DNA from: an uncultured Bacteroidota bacterium
GTDB lineage: Bacteria; Bacteroidota; Ignavibacteria; UBA10030; UBA8401
Direction of reading: 5' to 3'
DNA length: 11,212 bases
Assembly: GCA_937920105.1 (NCBI GenBank)
Contig: CALETH010000094.1
Location: forward strand, 1 to 11,212
Shown: positions 1 through 5,740 of the stretch, piece by piece
Layout of the letters: the number at the start of each line of letters is the position of its first letter
Numbering within the stretch: the stretch's first letter is position 1
Notes under the pieces: generated by a model
Databases searched by the model: none
Told to the model about the DNA's origin: nothing
Seen by the model: the letters and a program-made list of their open reading frames with translations, nothing else
Made by a program: the position numbers and the translations under genes

Positions 1-420
1 GGTGAAGAGCTCATTGCGAAACTCGACAAGGGCGGAAACTTCGCGGAGCTGGCGGCAAAGTATGCGGCAGAACCGAAGTTTATCCCCACGGCAAAACCCC
101 ACACCATTCAGGGCTATGATCGCGGCCGCGGTCTGGACGAGCGCGAAAAACGCGACTATTACGATCGTCTCATTCTGGACATGGCCGGCAGGGATGTGAG
201 TAAACCAGACCCCTACCTCGGAAAAGACGGCATCGTCATCGTTCGCATCTATGATGTTTCAAGGGCACTCGAAAAAGTCCAGCTCTCAGAAGTCAGTTGG
301 AAAGTCGAAAACGACCTGCGTACCAAACTTTTGGGCGCTGTATTTGAAGAAGATGTGAAAGACTCGCGCAAGAAACTCAAGATCGTCTACAACGAGCGAC
401 TAATCAAATCGCTGCCATAA
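1..420 (+). CDS. Probable parvulin-type (PpiC/SurA-like) peptidyl-prolyl isomerase, C-terminal fragment
   Basis: The reading frame is open from base 1 and ends at TAA 418-420, giving the last 139 residues of a protein whose start lies outside the window. The opening residues GEELIAKLDKGGNFAELAAKYA match the helix common to parvulin rotamase domains (a 'leaky G-x-x-F-x-x-LA-x-x-YS' pattern). About 50 residues later, a stretch like GRDVSKPDPYLGKDGIVIVRIYDV matches the closing strand of that fold. The usual glycine-rich GGDLG segment between them is not recognisable, so this may be a degenerate or non-catalytic domain. The charged tail (residues about 95-139) resembles the C-terminal extension of periplasmic SurA/PrsA-type foldases. 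The family isomerises prolyl bonds and chaperones exported proteins. The ATG at 181 is internal and not the start. The gene is GC-rich (about 52% by hand count), unlike nearly all of the window. The family assignment is moderate and catalytic activity is unproven. Confidence 0.6.
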   Translation, partial: GEELIAKLDKGGNFAELAAKYAAEPKFIPTAKPHTIQGYDRGRGLDEREKRDYYDRLILDMAGRDVSKPDPYLGKDGIVIVRIYDVSRALEKVQLSEVSWKVENDLRTKLLGAVFEEDVKDSRKKLKIVYNERLIKSLP

Positions 421-447
421 AAAAAGGCGCCCAAAGGCGCCTTTTTT
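419..447. terminator. Bidirectional intrinsic terminator between the convergent PPIase fragment and rpsI
   Basis: A perfect GGCGCC stem (426-431 and 436-441) with a CAAA loop is flanked by a run of A on the left and six T on the right. The A and T runs extend the pairing and give a U-tract to transcripts from either strand. It begins inside the TAA of the upstream gene and lies about 30 bases past the rpsI stop, so it can serve both genes. Confidence 0.85.
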
Positions 448-476
448 GGGGCTTGCGCCCGATATGCTGCGTCGTA

Positions 477-863
477 TCAGCGCTTGCTGAACTGTGTAGC
501 ACGGCGTGCTTTGTGCAAACCGTATTTCTTACGTTCAACCATACGAGGGTCACGAGTAAGTAATTCAAATTTTCGTAATGAAGAACGATATTCTTCACTA
601 ATTTTTACTAATGCACGTGCAATACCAAGAGAAATTGCACTTGCTTGTCCACTTACTCCGCCACCATTCACATTCACCAACACATCATATTTTCCTTCAG
701 TTTCTGTAACGTGAAGCGGTCTTGTAACTGTAGAACGAGAAATTTCTTTTGGGAAAAATTTTTCAATGGGTTTGCGATTGACAGTAATTGTTCCGCTACC
801 ATTTCTTACAATAACTCGTGCAACGGATGTTTTTCTTCTTCCAACAGCATTATAAGATTGCAT
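477..863 (-). CDS. rpsI: 30S ribosomal protein S9 (uS9)
   Basis: This 128-residue protein is the expected length for bacterial uS9, a small-subunit protein whose C-terminal tail reaches the decoding-site tRNAs. The N-terminal part GRRKTSVARV, the central NGGGVSGQASAISLGIARAL and the terminal KKYGLHKARRATQFSKR are family hallmarks. The ATG at 861-863 has a GGAG about 13 bases upstream, slightly distant. The gene follows rplM by 26 bases in the usual rplM-rpsI operon order. The last roughly eight codons use CGC, AAG, AGC, TTC and CAG, while upstream codons prefer A/T in the third position. The change in composition therefore begins inside the gene's 3' end, roughly 490-520. The encoded protein is intact and conserved through this point. 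Confidence 0.98.
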   Translation of the reverse strand: MQSYNAVGRRKTSVARVIVRNGSGTITVNRKPIEKFFPKEISRSTVTRPLHVTETEGKYDVLVNVNGGGVSGQASAISLGIARALVKISEEYRSSLRKFELLTRDPRMVERKKYGLHKARRATQFSKR

Positions 864-889
864 TATTATTTCTATTCTCCATTATATAA

Positions 890-1336
890 TTAATTGAACG
901 ATAATATTTCAGGTTTTTGTGCTGAATGTGGATGGGTATTTCCTTTATACACTTTTAATTTTTTGAAAATTTTTCTCCCTAATTTTGTATGAGGAATCAT
1001 TCCTTTCACAGCATATTCGATAATTCTTTCAGGATGGTCTCGTAACACATCTTTATATTTTTCAAATACTGCTCCACCTGGATAGCCGGTATAATGAAAA
1101 TATTCTTTTTGTTCTGCACGTTTGCTTGCAATTTTTACTTTTTCTGCATTGATAACAATAACAAAATCTCCTGCATCAGAGTTTGGAGTAAAAATTGGTT
1201 TATGTTTTCCACGTAAAATGGTTGCTATTTTTGAAGCAATTCGTCCGACGGTTTTTCCTTCTGCATCAACAACATACCATTTTTGTTGTATTTCACTTTG
1301 ATTAAAAAAGTGTGTGCTTTTATCTCCTAATGCCAC
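890..1336 (-). CDS. rplM: 50S ribosomal protein L13 (uL13)
   Basis: The 148-residue product is an early-assembling large-subunit protein that binds 23S rRNA. Visible hallmarks are WYVVDAEGKTVGRIAS near residue 20, an LRGK, the GDFVIVINAEKV strand, YPGG, the VKGMIPHTKLGR segment around 110 and the closing YKGNTHPHSAQKP. Translation starts at GTG (1334-1336). This is the only sensible start: AGGAG (1344-1348 on the complement) lies seven bases upstream, and the next in-frame codon run upstream ends in a stop. It is the first gene of the rplM-rpsI operon, with a strong promoter candidate about 50 bases upstream of the start. Confidence 0.98.
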   Translation of the reverse strand: MALGDKSTHFFNQSEIQQKWYVVDAEGKTVGRIASKIATILRGKHKPIFTPNSDAGDFVIVINAEKVKIASKRAEQKEYFHYTGYPGGAVFEKYKDVLRDHPERIIEYAVKGMIPHTKLGRKIFKKLKVYKGNTHPHSAQKPEILSFN

Positions 1337-1382
1337 AGTAATTCTCCTAATAATTTATTGTACTAAATTTATATTAGTTTTT

Positions 1383-1411
1383 AATATATTTGTTTTTACG
1401 TGAAAAATCAA
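1383..1411 (-). promoter_or_regulatory. Sigma70-like promoter for rplM-rpsI
   Basis: On the minus strand a -35 box TTGATT (1406-1411) is followed, after exactly 17 bases, by a -10 box TATATT (1383-1388). It predicts a start near 1376 and a leader of about 40 AT-rich bases carrying the AGGAG ribosome site of rplM. I see no stable leader structure that would suggest autogenous control. The call rests on motif match and position only. Confidence 0.6.
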
Positions 1412-1439
1412 GTTTTTATAGAAAAAAATTTATTACAAG

Positions 1440-1521
1440 AAAAAGTCAGACATCTTGTTCATAGATTTTGAAGATAAAAATGATTTTTACACTTTTCTTC
1501 GGTAAGATGTCTGACATTTTT
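1440..1521. repeat. 82-bp element with 12-bp perfect inverted ends (MITE/REP-like, or long-loop terminator)
   Basis: GTCAGACATCTT at 1445-1456 is perfectly inverted as AAGATGTCTGAC at 1504-1515. Five A (1440-1444) and five T (1517-1521) outside the arms extend the pairing, apart from one A/A mismatch. The 47-base centre holds a second palindrome, TAAAAAT-G-ATTTTTA (1475-1489), nested inside a GAAGA/TCTTC pair (1470-1474, 1496-1500). The element ends 7 bases from the stop of the 1529-1936 gene, and on that strand the second arm is followed by a U-run, so it may terminate that transcript. The sharp inverted ends also fit a small non-autonomous mobile element. No clear target-site duplication is visible. 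Confidence 0.6.
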
Positions 1522-1528
1522 ATACAAC

Positions 1529-1936
1529 TTACACTGCAAAAAACTCTTTCACTTTTGCTACTATTTGATTTTCTGACATCACATCTGCGGAAAGAACTGC
1601 TTTTACTTTTCCTGCCATATCTTTTTTCTCATTAATTGCTTTTTCTAATTCTTTCTTTGCTTCTGCTGGTCCAAAAATCATGATTGCACTTGCACCATTA
1701 AGATGATGAACAAGATTTTTTACATATTCTTTTGTTTGATTTTTCTTTCTTTCGTTTTTTGAGTATTCATTATTGGAACGATGTTCTCCAAATCGTGTGT
1801 GATTACTCTGCTCTCCTTCTATTCTGAGAAGATGTTCTATTTCTGATTCTATTTTCTTTGTTGTGATTTCGTTTCCATTAATGGTAACGAAATATGCTTT
1901 ATCATAATCTAACCAAATCCCGATTTTCGTGTTCAT
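1529..1936 (-). CDS. Small cytosolic protein, possibly eRF1-domain-3/host-attachment-like; function unknown
   Basis: The 135-residue protein has no signal peptide or membrane segment. The N-terminal part (IGIWLDYDKAYFVTI, residues 5-19) reads as a beta-hairpin. A charged, low-complexity linker rich in N, E, K and R covers about 40-70. The second half is alpha/beta, with AIMIFGPAEAKKELEKAI (84-101) and a closing MSENQIVAKVKEFF helix (120-133). This two-part layout, especially the 'hydrophobic strand-FGPAEAK-helix' segment, resembles small bacterial proteins annotated as eRF1 domain 3-like, 'translational machinery' or host-attachment proteins; that is a family impression, not a firm match. The ATG at 1934-1936 is supported by GGAGG seven bases upstream. 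The gene stands alone between two terminator-like structures. I could not find a convincing promoter upstream. Confidence 0.6.
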   Translation of the reverse strand: MNTKIGIWLDYDKAYFVTINGNEITTKKIESEIEHLLRIEGEQSNHTRFGEHRSNNEYSKNERKKNQTKEYVKNLVHHLNGASAIMIFGPAEAKKELEKAINEKKDMAGKVKAVLSADVMSENQIVAKVKEFFAV

Positions 1937-2024
1937 AATTATCCTCCATCATTATTTTAATAAAGTTTTAAAAACTTTTGTTCTCTATTACCTCTTTAAT
2001 ATAGTTTCAAATGAAGGGAAAAAC

Positions 2025-2053
2025 AAAAGCCCCTTTTTTAGAAGGGGCTTTTT
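2025..2053 (-). terminator. Intrinsic terminator downstream of the H-type lectin gene
   Basis: A perfect 11-bp stem, AAAAGCCCCTT (2025-2035) paired with AAGGGGCTTTT (2042-2052), encloses a six-base loop. The minus-strand transcript continues into a T-rich run, giving a U-tract. It lies about 25 bases past the lectin stop codon. A T-run on the plus strand means it could also act in the other direction, although no plus-strand gene is seen here. The rest of the 1937-2075 gap holds only AT-rich sequence, including a short AAAGTTTT-A-AAAACTTT palindrome at 1962-1978. Confidence 0.85.
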
Positions 2054-2075
2054 GACAATCAACAATTATTTGAAT

Positions 2076-2456
2076 TTATTTCTTTTTCTTTGTGGTTGTA
2101 GTTTTTTTAGGTTCTTCTTTTTTCATTTCGTTGTAAGCCATCCAATTAATTTTCATTGAATAGATTTTTGAACTTGCCCATGTTTTTGCTTCAATAGTAA
2201 AACCATCACGAGAAACAGAAACTGCTTTTATATCATAACGAAGATTATCGCTTTTATCTGCATCAACAGAAGCAACACCAATCATTACTTGTGGTTTTAC
2301 ATTATATGGTTTTGCGAATTGTACATCTATTCTTACGCTTCTTTCCCCTGTACCTTTATCAAGTGTTCCACCTGTAACATTAGCTGTTCCTACTTCAACT
2401 TGTGCATACATAACAGTTGCAACAAACATGCTTACCGCAACAATGAGTTTTTTCAT
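2076..2456 (-). CDS. Secreted H-type lectin domain protein with lysine-rich tail
   Basis: The 126-residue protein starts with a signal peptide (MKK, hydrophobic to about residue 18, likely cleavage after MYA). Residues about 24-108 match the H-type lectin domain, best known from Helix pomatia agglutinin and discoidin C-terminal domains: VQFAKPYNVKPQVMIGV, then DKSDNLRYDIKAVSVSRDGF, then TWASSKIYSMKINWMAY. From memory of the snail lectin, the sugar-contacting arginine (NLR, here R73) and tryptophan (TW, here W93) are present, while the histidine after that tryptophan is replaced by alanine (A94). Sugar specificity may therefore differ. The family forms trimers or hexamers that bind GalNAc/Gal-type glycans. 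The last 16 residues are mostly K, E, P and T, ending KKKK, a basic tail that could bind an acidic surface polymer. The gene is monocistronic, with its own promoter and terminator; AGAGG precedes ATG 2454-2456. Confidence 0.8.
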   Translation of the reverse strand: MKKLIVAVSMFVATVMYAQVEVGTANVTGGTLDKGTGERSVRIDVQFAKPYNVKPQVMIGVASVDADKSDNLRYDIKAVSVSRDGFTIEAKTWASSKIYSMKINWMAYNEMKKEEPKKTTTTKKKK

Positions 2457-2510
2457 AAAAAATTTCCTCTAATTAAAAATTATTAAGATATGTTAATTAA
2501 TTGTTTTGAA

Positions 2511-2539
2511 ATAATAAGAAAGAAAAAGAATATTAGCAA
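2511..2539 (-). promoter_or_regulatory. Sigma70-like promoter for the H-type lectin gene
   Basis: On the minus strand TTGCTA (2534-2539) and TATTAT (2511-2516) are separated by exactly 17 bases, which are very pyrimidine-rich. The predicted start near 2504 leaves a leader of about 48 bases that carries the AGAGG ribosome site. The surrounding DNA is AT-rich, so chance boxes are possible. Confidence 0.45.
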
Positions 2540-2605
2540 GTGGTAAATTATGAAATAATTACAAAATTTTTAGTTGTTTTAAAAATAAACTTATTTTCCA
2601 AAAAT

Positions 2606-2648
2606 GGATTCCTGCTAAATCCGCCTGTGGCGGAGTGCGGGAATGACA
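2606..2648. repeat. GGATTCCTGC...GGGAATGACA palindromic repeat, long form (copy 1)
   Basis: The outer stem ATTCCTGC (2608-2615) pairs with GCGGGAAT (2637-2644) through one G-T wobble. An inner perfect stem, TCCGCC (2620-2625) with GGCGGA (2629-2634), closes on a TGT loop. The repeat begins about 7 bases past the rimO stop. On the transcribed strand it is followed by CCATTTTTGG, so it probably also ends or protects that transcript. It shares TGGATTCCTGCT and GGAATGACAATA with the short copy at 4799-4825. It resembles the dispersed palindromes widespread in Gram-negative genomes. Confidence 0.75.
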
Positions 2649-2655
2649 ATACTTA

Positions 2656-3957
2656 TTATTTTATCACTTCACCAACCATATCATATTCCATTGCATCAGT
2701 AATTGTTACTTTGGCAAAATCTCCAATAGAAAAATTGTACTTTTCAGAAAAGGGAATAAATATTTCATTATCTATTTCAGGGGCGTCCCATTCTGTTCTT
2801 CCAACGTAATGTTCATTTTCCTTTCGTTCAATAATTACTTTTGTTTGCTTCCCTATTCTTTTTTCATTTTGTGAAAGCGAAATTTGCTGTTGGGTTTCCA
2901 TAATGTACGCTTTACGTTGTTCTTTTTCTTTTTCCGAAAGAGTGTCTCCTAAATCAAACGCCACTGTTCCATCTTCTTGTGAATAGGTAAAAACTCCAAG
3001 TCTATCAAACTGTACTTCTTTCATAAATTGAATCAGTTCTTCGACATCTTTTTCTGTTTCATTGGGATAACCGGTAATAAGTGTTGTGCGAATTGCAATA
3101 TTGGGAATTTTTTCCCGAATTTTATGTAATAATTCTGTTAATGCTCTTCGTGTAATCCCACGTCTCATAGATTTTAAAACATTATCTGCAGCGTGTTGAA
3201 TTGGAATATCTATATAACGACATATTTTTGGATTATCTGCAATGACATCTAAAACATCTAAAGGAAATTTTGCTGGATATGCGTACATTAAACGAATCCA
3301 CTCTAATTCTTTTACAGAGGCAAGTGATGTTAAGAGTGACGAAAGTTTTCTTTCACCATATAAATCCAAACCATAATATGTTGTATCTTGTCCGATAACG
3401 ATAAGTTCTTTCACTCCTTTTTGAACAACATTCATCACTTCTTGCATAATTTCTTCAACAGGCTTTGTACGATGCTTTCCTCTCATCAGTGGAATTGCAC
3501 AAAACGAACAAGGGTTATCACAACCCTCAGAAATTTTTAGATATGCATAATATGATGGCGTAGAAAGTTCGCGTTCTCCAAGCAAGTGATGTTTGTATTC
3601 TGCCCCGAGTTCTTTTAAAATGCGTGGAAGTTCATTTGAACCAAAAAATTTATCAACTTCAGGAATTTCTTTAGCAAGTTCTTTATGATAACGTTCTGAT
3701 AAACATCCCATCACAAAAACTTTATCTAATGTTCCCTTATTTTTTCTTTCTACTGCATTCAGAATTGTATCTATGGATTGTTGTTTTGCTGCTTCAATAA
3801 ATCCACAAGTATTGATGATAGCAATATCTGCATTAGTAATTGTAGAAGTTAATATAAAATCATTATTACGAAGTTGACTTTGTAATACTTCTGAATCTAC
3901 AGTATTTTTTGCACACCCAAGTGTGATGATATGTATTTTTTGAGATTGTGTGTTCAT
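2656..3957 (-). CDS. rimO: Ribosomal protein S12 methylthiotransferase RimO (radical SAM)
   Basis: RimO adds a methylthio group to the conserved aspartate of ribosomal protein S12, using S-adenosylmethionine and two 4Fe-4S clusters. The 433-residue protein has the full architecture. The N-terminal UPF0004 domain carries cysteines C15 (TLGCAKNTVDSE), C51 (NTCGFIEAAK) and C85 (MGCLSERY), which hold the auxiliary cluster. The radical SAM domain follows, with CxxxCxxC at C146, C150 and C153 in EGCDNPCSFCAIPLMRGKHR, a RimO rather than MiaB signature. A TRAM domain closes the protein at about 370-433, ending YDMVGEV. Its ATG overlaps the cdsA stop by one base (TAATG), implying translational coupling. 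It is last in the envelope-gene operon, so its presence there is probably a matter of shared expression, not shared pathway. Confidence 0.97.
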   Translation of the reverse strand: MNTQSQKIHIITLGCAKNTVDSEVLQSQLRNNDFILTSTITNADIAIINTCGFIEAAKQQSIDTILNAVERKNKGTLDKVFVMGCLSERYHKELAKEIPEVDKFFGSNELPRILKELGAEYKHHLLGERELSTPSYYAYLKISEGCDNPCSFCAIPLMRGKHRTKPVEEIMQEVMNVVQKGVKELIVIGQDTTYYGLDLYGERKLSSLLTSLASVKELEWIRLMYAYPAKFPLDVLDVIADNPKICRYIDIPIQHAADNVLKSMRRGITRRALTELLHKIREKIPNIAIRTTLITGYPNETEKDVEELIQFMKEVQFDRLGVFTYSQEDGTVAFDLGDTLSEKEKEQRKAYIMETQQQISLSQNEKRIGKQTKVIIERKENEHYVGRTEWDAPEIDNEIFIPFSEKYNFSIGDFAKVTITDAMEYDMVGEVIK

Positions 3958-4772
3958 TATTTAAAGTGCGCCATAAGATAAAGAAAAATTGCTATGATGG
4001 GTGATACAAAAATCAAACTATCGAAACGGTCCCACACACCACCATGTCCTGGGATAAAATGTGAAGAATCTTTTACACCGGCATCTCGTTTAAAAAGTGA
4101 TTCTATAAAATCACCAAGTTGTCCAAAAACTCCAATAATAGTTCCTATTATAAGTGATTGTGCAATTGTTATTATACTATCTTGAAAGAAAAACTTTTGT
4201 GCTATAACCATTATAATAATAGAAGCAAAAAAACCCGCAGTACCACCTTCCCATGTTTTATTTGGACTTACTCTTACAAACATCTTGTGTTTTCCAAATT
4301 TTTTGCCAACAAAATATGCAGCAGTATCACACATCCAAATTGATGCAAAAATTGCAATTATTATTTTCCCTTCATTAGAAAAAGTTTTACGAATTAACAT
4401 AAGCGAACCTAATGATAAGCCCAAATATAATGTTCCAAATAATGTCGCTCCAATATTGAAAAATGCTGAACCTTTATTTCGAAATAGTTCTATTAATAGT
4501 GATAATATTGTAAATACTATTATTGCCATTATTAAATACAAGGAATCTAAAAAAAATAAAAATTCAATAGTAATCAATCCTATAATTCCAAAAACATATT
4601 GAGGAAAACACCCCTTTTTTTCTGAAATTTTATAGAGCTCAATAAGTGAAAGAATTGAGATTGCAAGAACAAAAAGAAAAAATGGTATTCCACCAATGAG
4701 CGTAACATAAATAATTGCTGGAATTGCAACGAGTGCGACGAGGATGCGGGATGTGAGGTTTGAAAGTTGCAT
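3957..4772 (-). CDS. cdsA: Phosphatidate cytidylyltransferase (CDP-diglyceride synthase)
   Basis: CdsA is an integral membrane enzyme that converts phosphatidic acid and CTP to CDP-diacylglycerol, the precursor of all bacterial phospholipids made by this route. The 271-residue product has about eight hydrophobic segments. The diagnostic family signature runs from S225 to D251, beginning SLFKRDAGVKD and ending PGHGGVWDRFD, with the metal- and substrate-binding acidic residues in place. A conserved SPNKTWEG lies at 169-176. The ATG at 4770-4772 has no evident Shine-Dalgarno sequence, although 56 bases separate it from the CPBP gene; that gap holds a hairpin repeat. Its stop overlaps the rimO start. 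Confidence 0.95.
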   Translation of the reverse strand: MQLSNLTSRILVALVAIPAIIYVTLIGGIPFFLFVLAISILSLIELYKISEKKGCFPQYVFGIIGLITIEFLFFLDSLYLIMAIIVFTILSLLIELFRNKGSAFFNIGATLFGTLYLGLSLGSLMLIRKTFSNEGKIIIAIFASIWMCDTAAYFVGKKFGKHKMFVRVSPNKTWEGGTAGFFASIIIMVIAQKFFFQDSIITIAQSLIIGTIIGVFGQLGDFIESLFKRDAGVKDSSHFIPGHGGVWDRFDSLIFVSPIIAIFLYLMAHFK

Positions 4773-4798
4773 ATTTTTATGACTATAAATTTAAAAAC

Positions 4799-4825
4799 TG
4801 GATTCCTGCTTTCGCAGGAATGACA
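4799..4825. repeat. GGATTCCTGC...GGAATGACA palindromic repeat, short form (copy 2)
   Basis: ATTCCTGC (4802-4809) pairs perfectly with GCAGGAAT (4814-4821). On the transcribed minus strand the loop is GAAA, a stable GNRA tetraloop. It lies three bases past the CPBP stop codon, between that gene and cdsA. A short T-run follows the hairpin after five bases on that strand, so partial termination or mRNA processing inside the operon is possible. It is the simple form of the repeat at 2606-2648. Confidence 0.8.
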
Positions 4826-4828
4826 ATA

Positions 4829-5740
4829 TTACTTTTCTGAAATTGAAGAAGTTATTTTTAGATAAAAATAAAATGATATTGAAAAAATAATTATCGCGCC
4901 AACAGCGATTGGAACTATTTCTGACAACGATATTTGTGCAACATCTGAAATTAACGGAACATCGGAAAGATTACTATGCTGTTCCATATATAATCCAACA
5001 ATGGAACTACAATTATTTGTGAAATGTGCAATGATTGGTAAGATAATTGTTTCTGAACGATAAGACAAAAAACTAAAATATATTCCTAATACCATCAATG
5101 GAATAATTAAAAATGGATTAAGATGGTACATAGCAAAAATTATTCCGGTGAGAATAAATCCGATTTTTTTATTTGTTGCTAATGAAAAATTTTTCTGCAC
5201 TAATGCACGAAATAAAAATTCTTCACATAATGATGGTGTTAAGGCAACTACGACAATAATTAATAATAATTCTGGGGTTGATTGTGCTAATGCTAAAACA
5301 CGATAGGTTTCTTCTATCATTTTTTTCATTTGTTCTACAAATGGTTCTATCACATGTGGTAAGGGTATTTTTTCTTGAAAATACATGTACACTTGTAATA
5401 TTTGTTGCAATGAAAAAACTCCAACGATGGTAAGAATTATTTCTGCAGTTGTTGGTATGCGGCGTGGCAGGCAATTAGCAAATGTTCCGTGTTGTTGTTT
5501 TATTAACAATAATGTTGGAATGAAAAGAAACATTATTTGTGCAATCATTGTTGCTATTCGCATTGCTTGAACATTTTCTTGTGTTACTGAAGTACCAAAA
5601 ATCCATAATGTTATTCCACCGCCAACCACTTGATAAAGAAAAAAAATTGCTAATAAAACAAAAATCGTGAATGGTAATGGTTTGTATCGTTCACTTTTAG
5701 GTTGTGGTGTTAGTAAATTTTCTTGGTTAAATTCTTCCAT
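4829..5740 (-). CDS. CPBP (Rce1/Abi-type) intramembrane glutamic protease
   Basis: The 303-residue polytopic protein carries all three CPBP motifs: EExxxR in CEEFLFRAL (E173, E174, R178), FxxxH in FAMYH (F202 to H206) and HxxxN in HFTNN (H239 to N243). These define the Rce1-like family of membrane proteases, in which a glutamate activates water for cleavage within the bilayer. About eight hydrophobic segments are visible. A long amphipathic stretch at about 122-150 (PLPHVIEPFVEQMKKMIEET) precedes the catalytic region. Substrates of bacterial members are mostly unknown. Roles suggested for the family include peptide maturation and bacteriocin self-immunity, but nothing here points to a bacteriocin. 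Its ATG overlaps the DUF3108 stop by one base. The setting among cell-envelope genes suggests a housekeeping role in membrane or lipoprotein handling, as an inference. Confidence 0.9.
   Translation of the reverse strand: MEEFNQENLLTPQPKSERYKPLPFTIFVLLAIFFLYQVVGGGITLWIFGTSVTQENVQAMRIATMIAQIMFLFIPTLLLIKQQHGTFANCLPRRIPTTAEIILTIVGVFSLQQILQVYMYFQEKIPLPHVIEPFVEQMKKMIEETYRVLALAQSTPELLLIIVVVALTPSLCEEFLFRALVQKNFSLATNKKIGFILTGIIFAMYHLNPFLIIPLMVLGIYFSFLSYRSETIILPIIAHFTNNCSSIVGLYMEQHSNLSDVPLISDVAQISLSEIVPIAVGAIIIFSISFYFYLKITSSISEK

Noticed and set aside
181..420. Short plus-strand reading frame starting at ATG 181 as a separate 79-residue gene
   Set aside because: The same frame is open back to base 1 and the upstream part matches a parvulin helix, so the ATG is internal to a truncated gene.
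1929..2159. Plus-strand frame of 76 codons over the gap and lectin gene end
   Set aside because: It runs through the terminator hairpin and the antisense of the lectin tail; its F/L/N-rich product reflects AT-rich antisense sequence.
4285..4602. Plus-strand 105-codon frame opposite cdsA
   Set aside because: It is antisense to a clearly functional cdsA; there is no ribosome site of note and no recognisable protein features.
5223..5474. Second minus-strand frame of 83 codons inside the CPBP protease gene
   Set aside because: It overlaps, in another frame, the CPBP coding region that carries the intact catalytic motifs; its product is low-complexity with no family features.
4829..5740. CPBP protease as a bacteriocin immunity or defence gene
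   Set aside because: No precursor peptide, transporter or toxin is nearby; the gene is coupled to envelope biosynthesis genes, so a housekeeping role is more likely.
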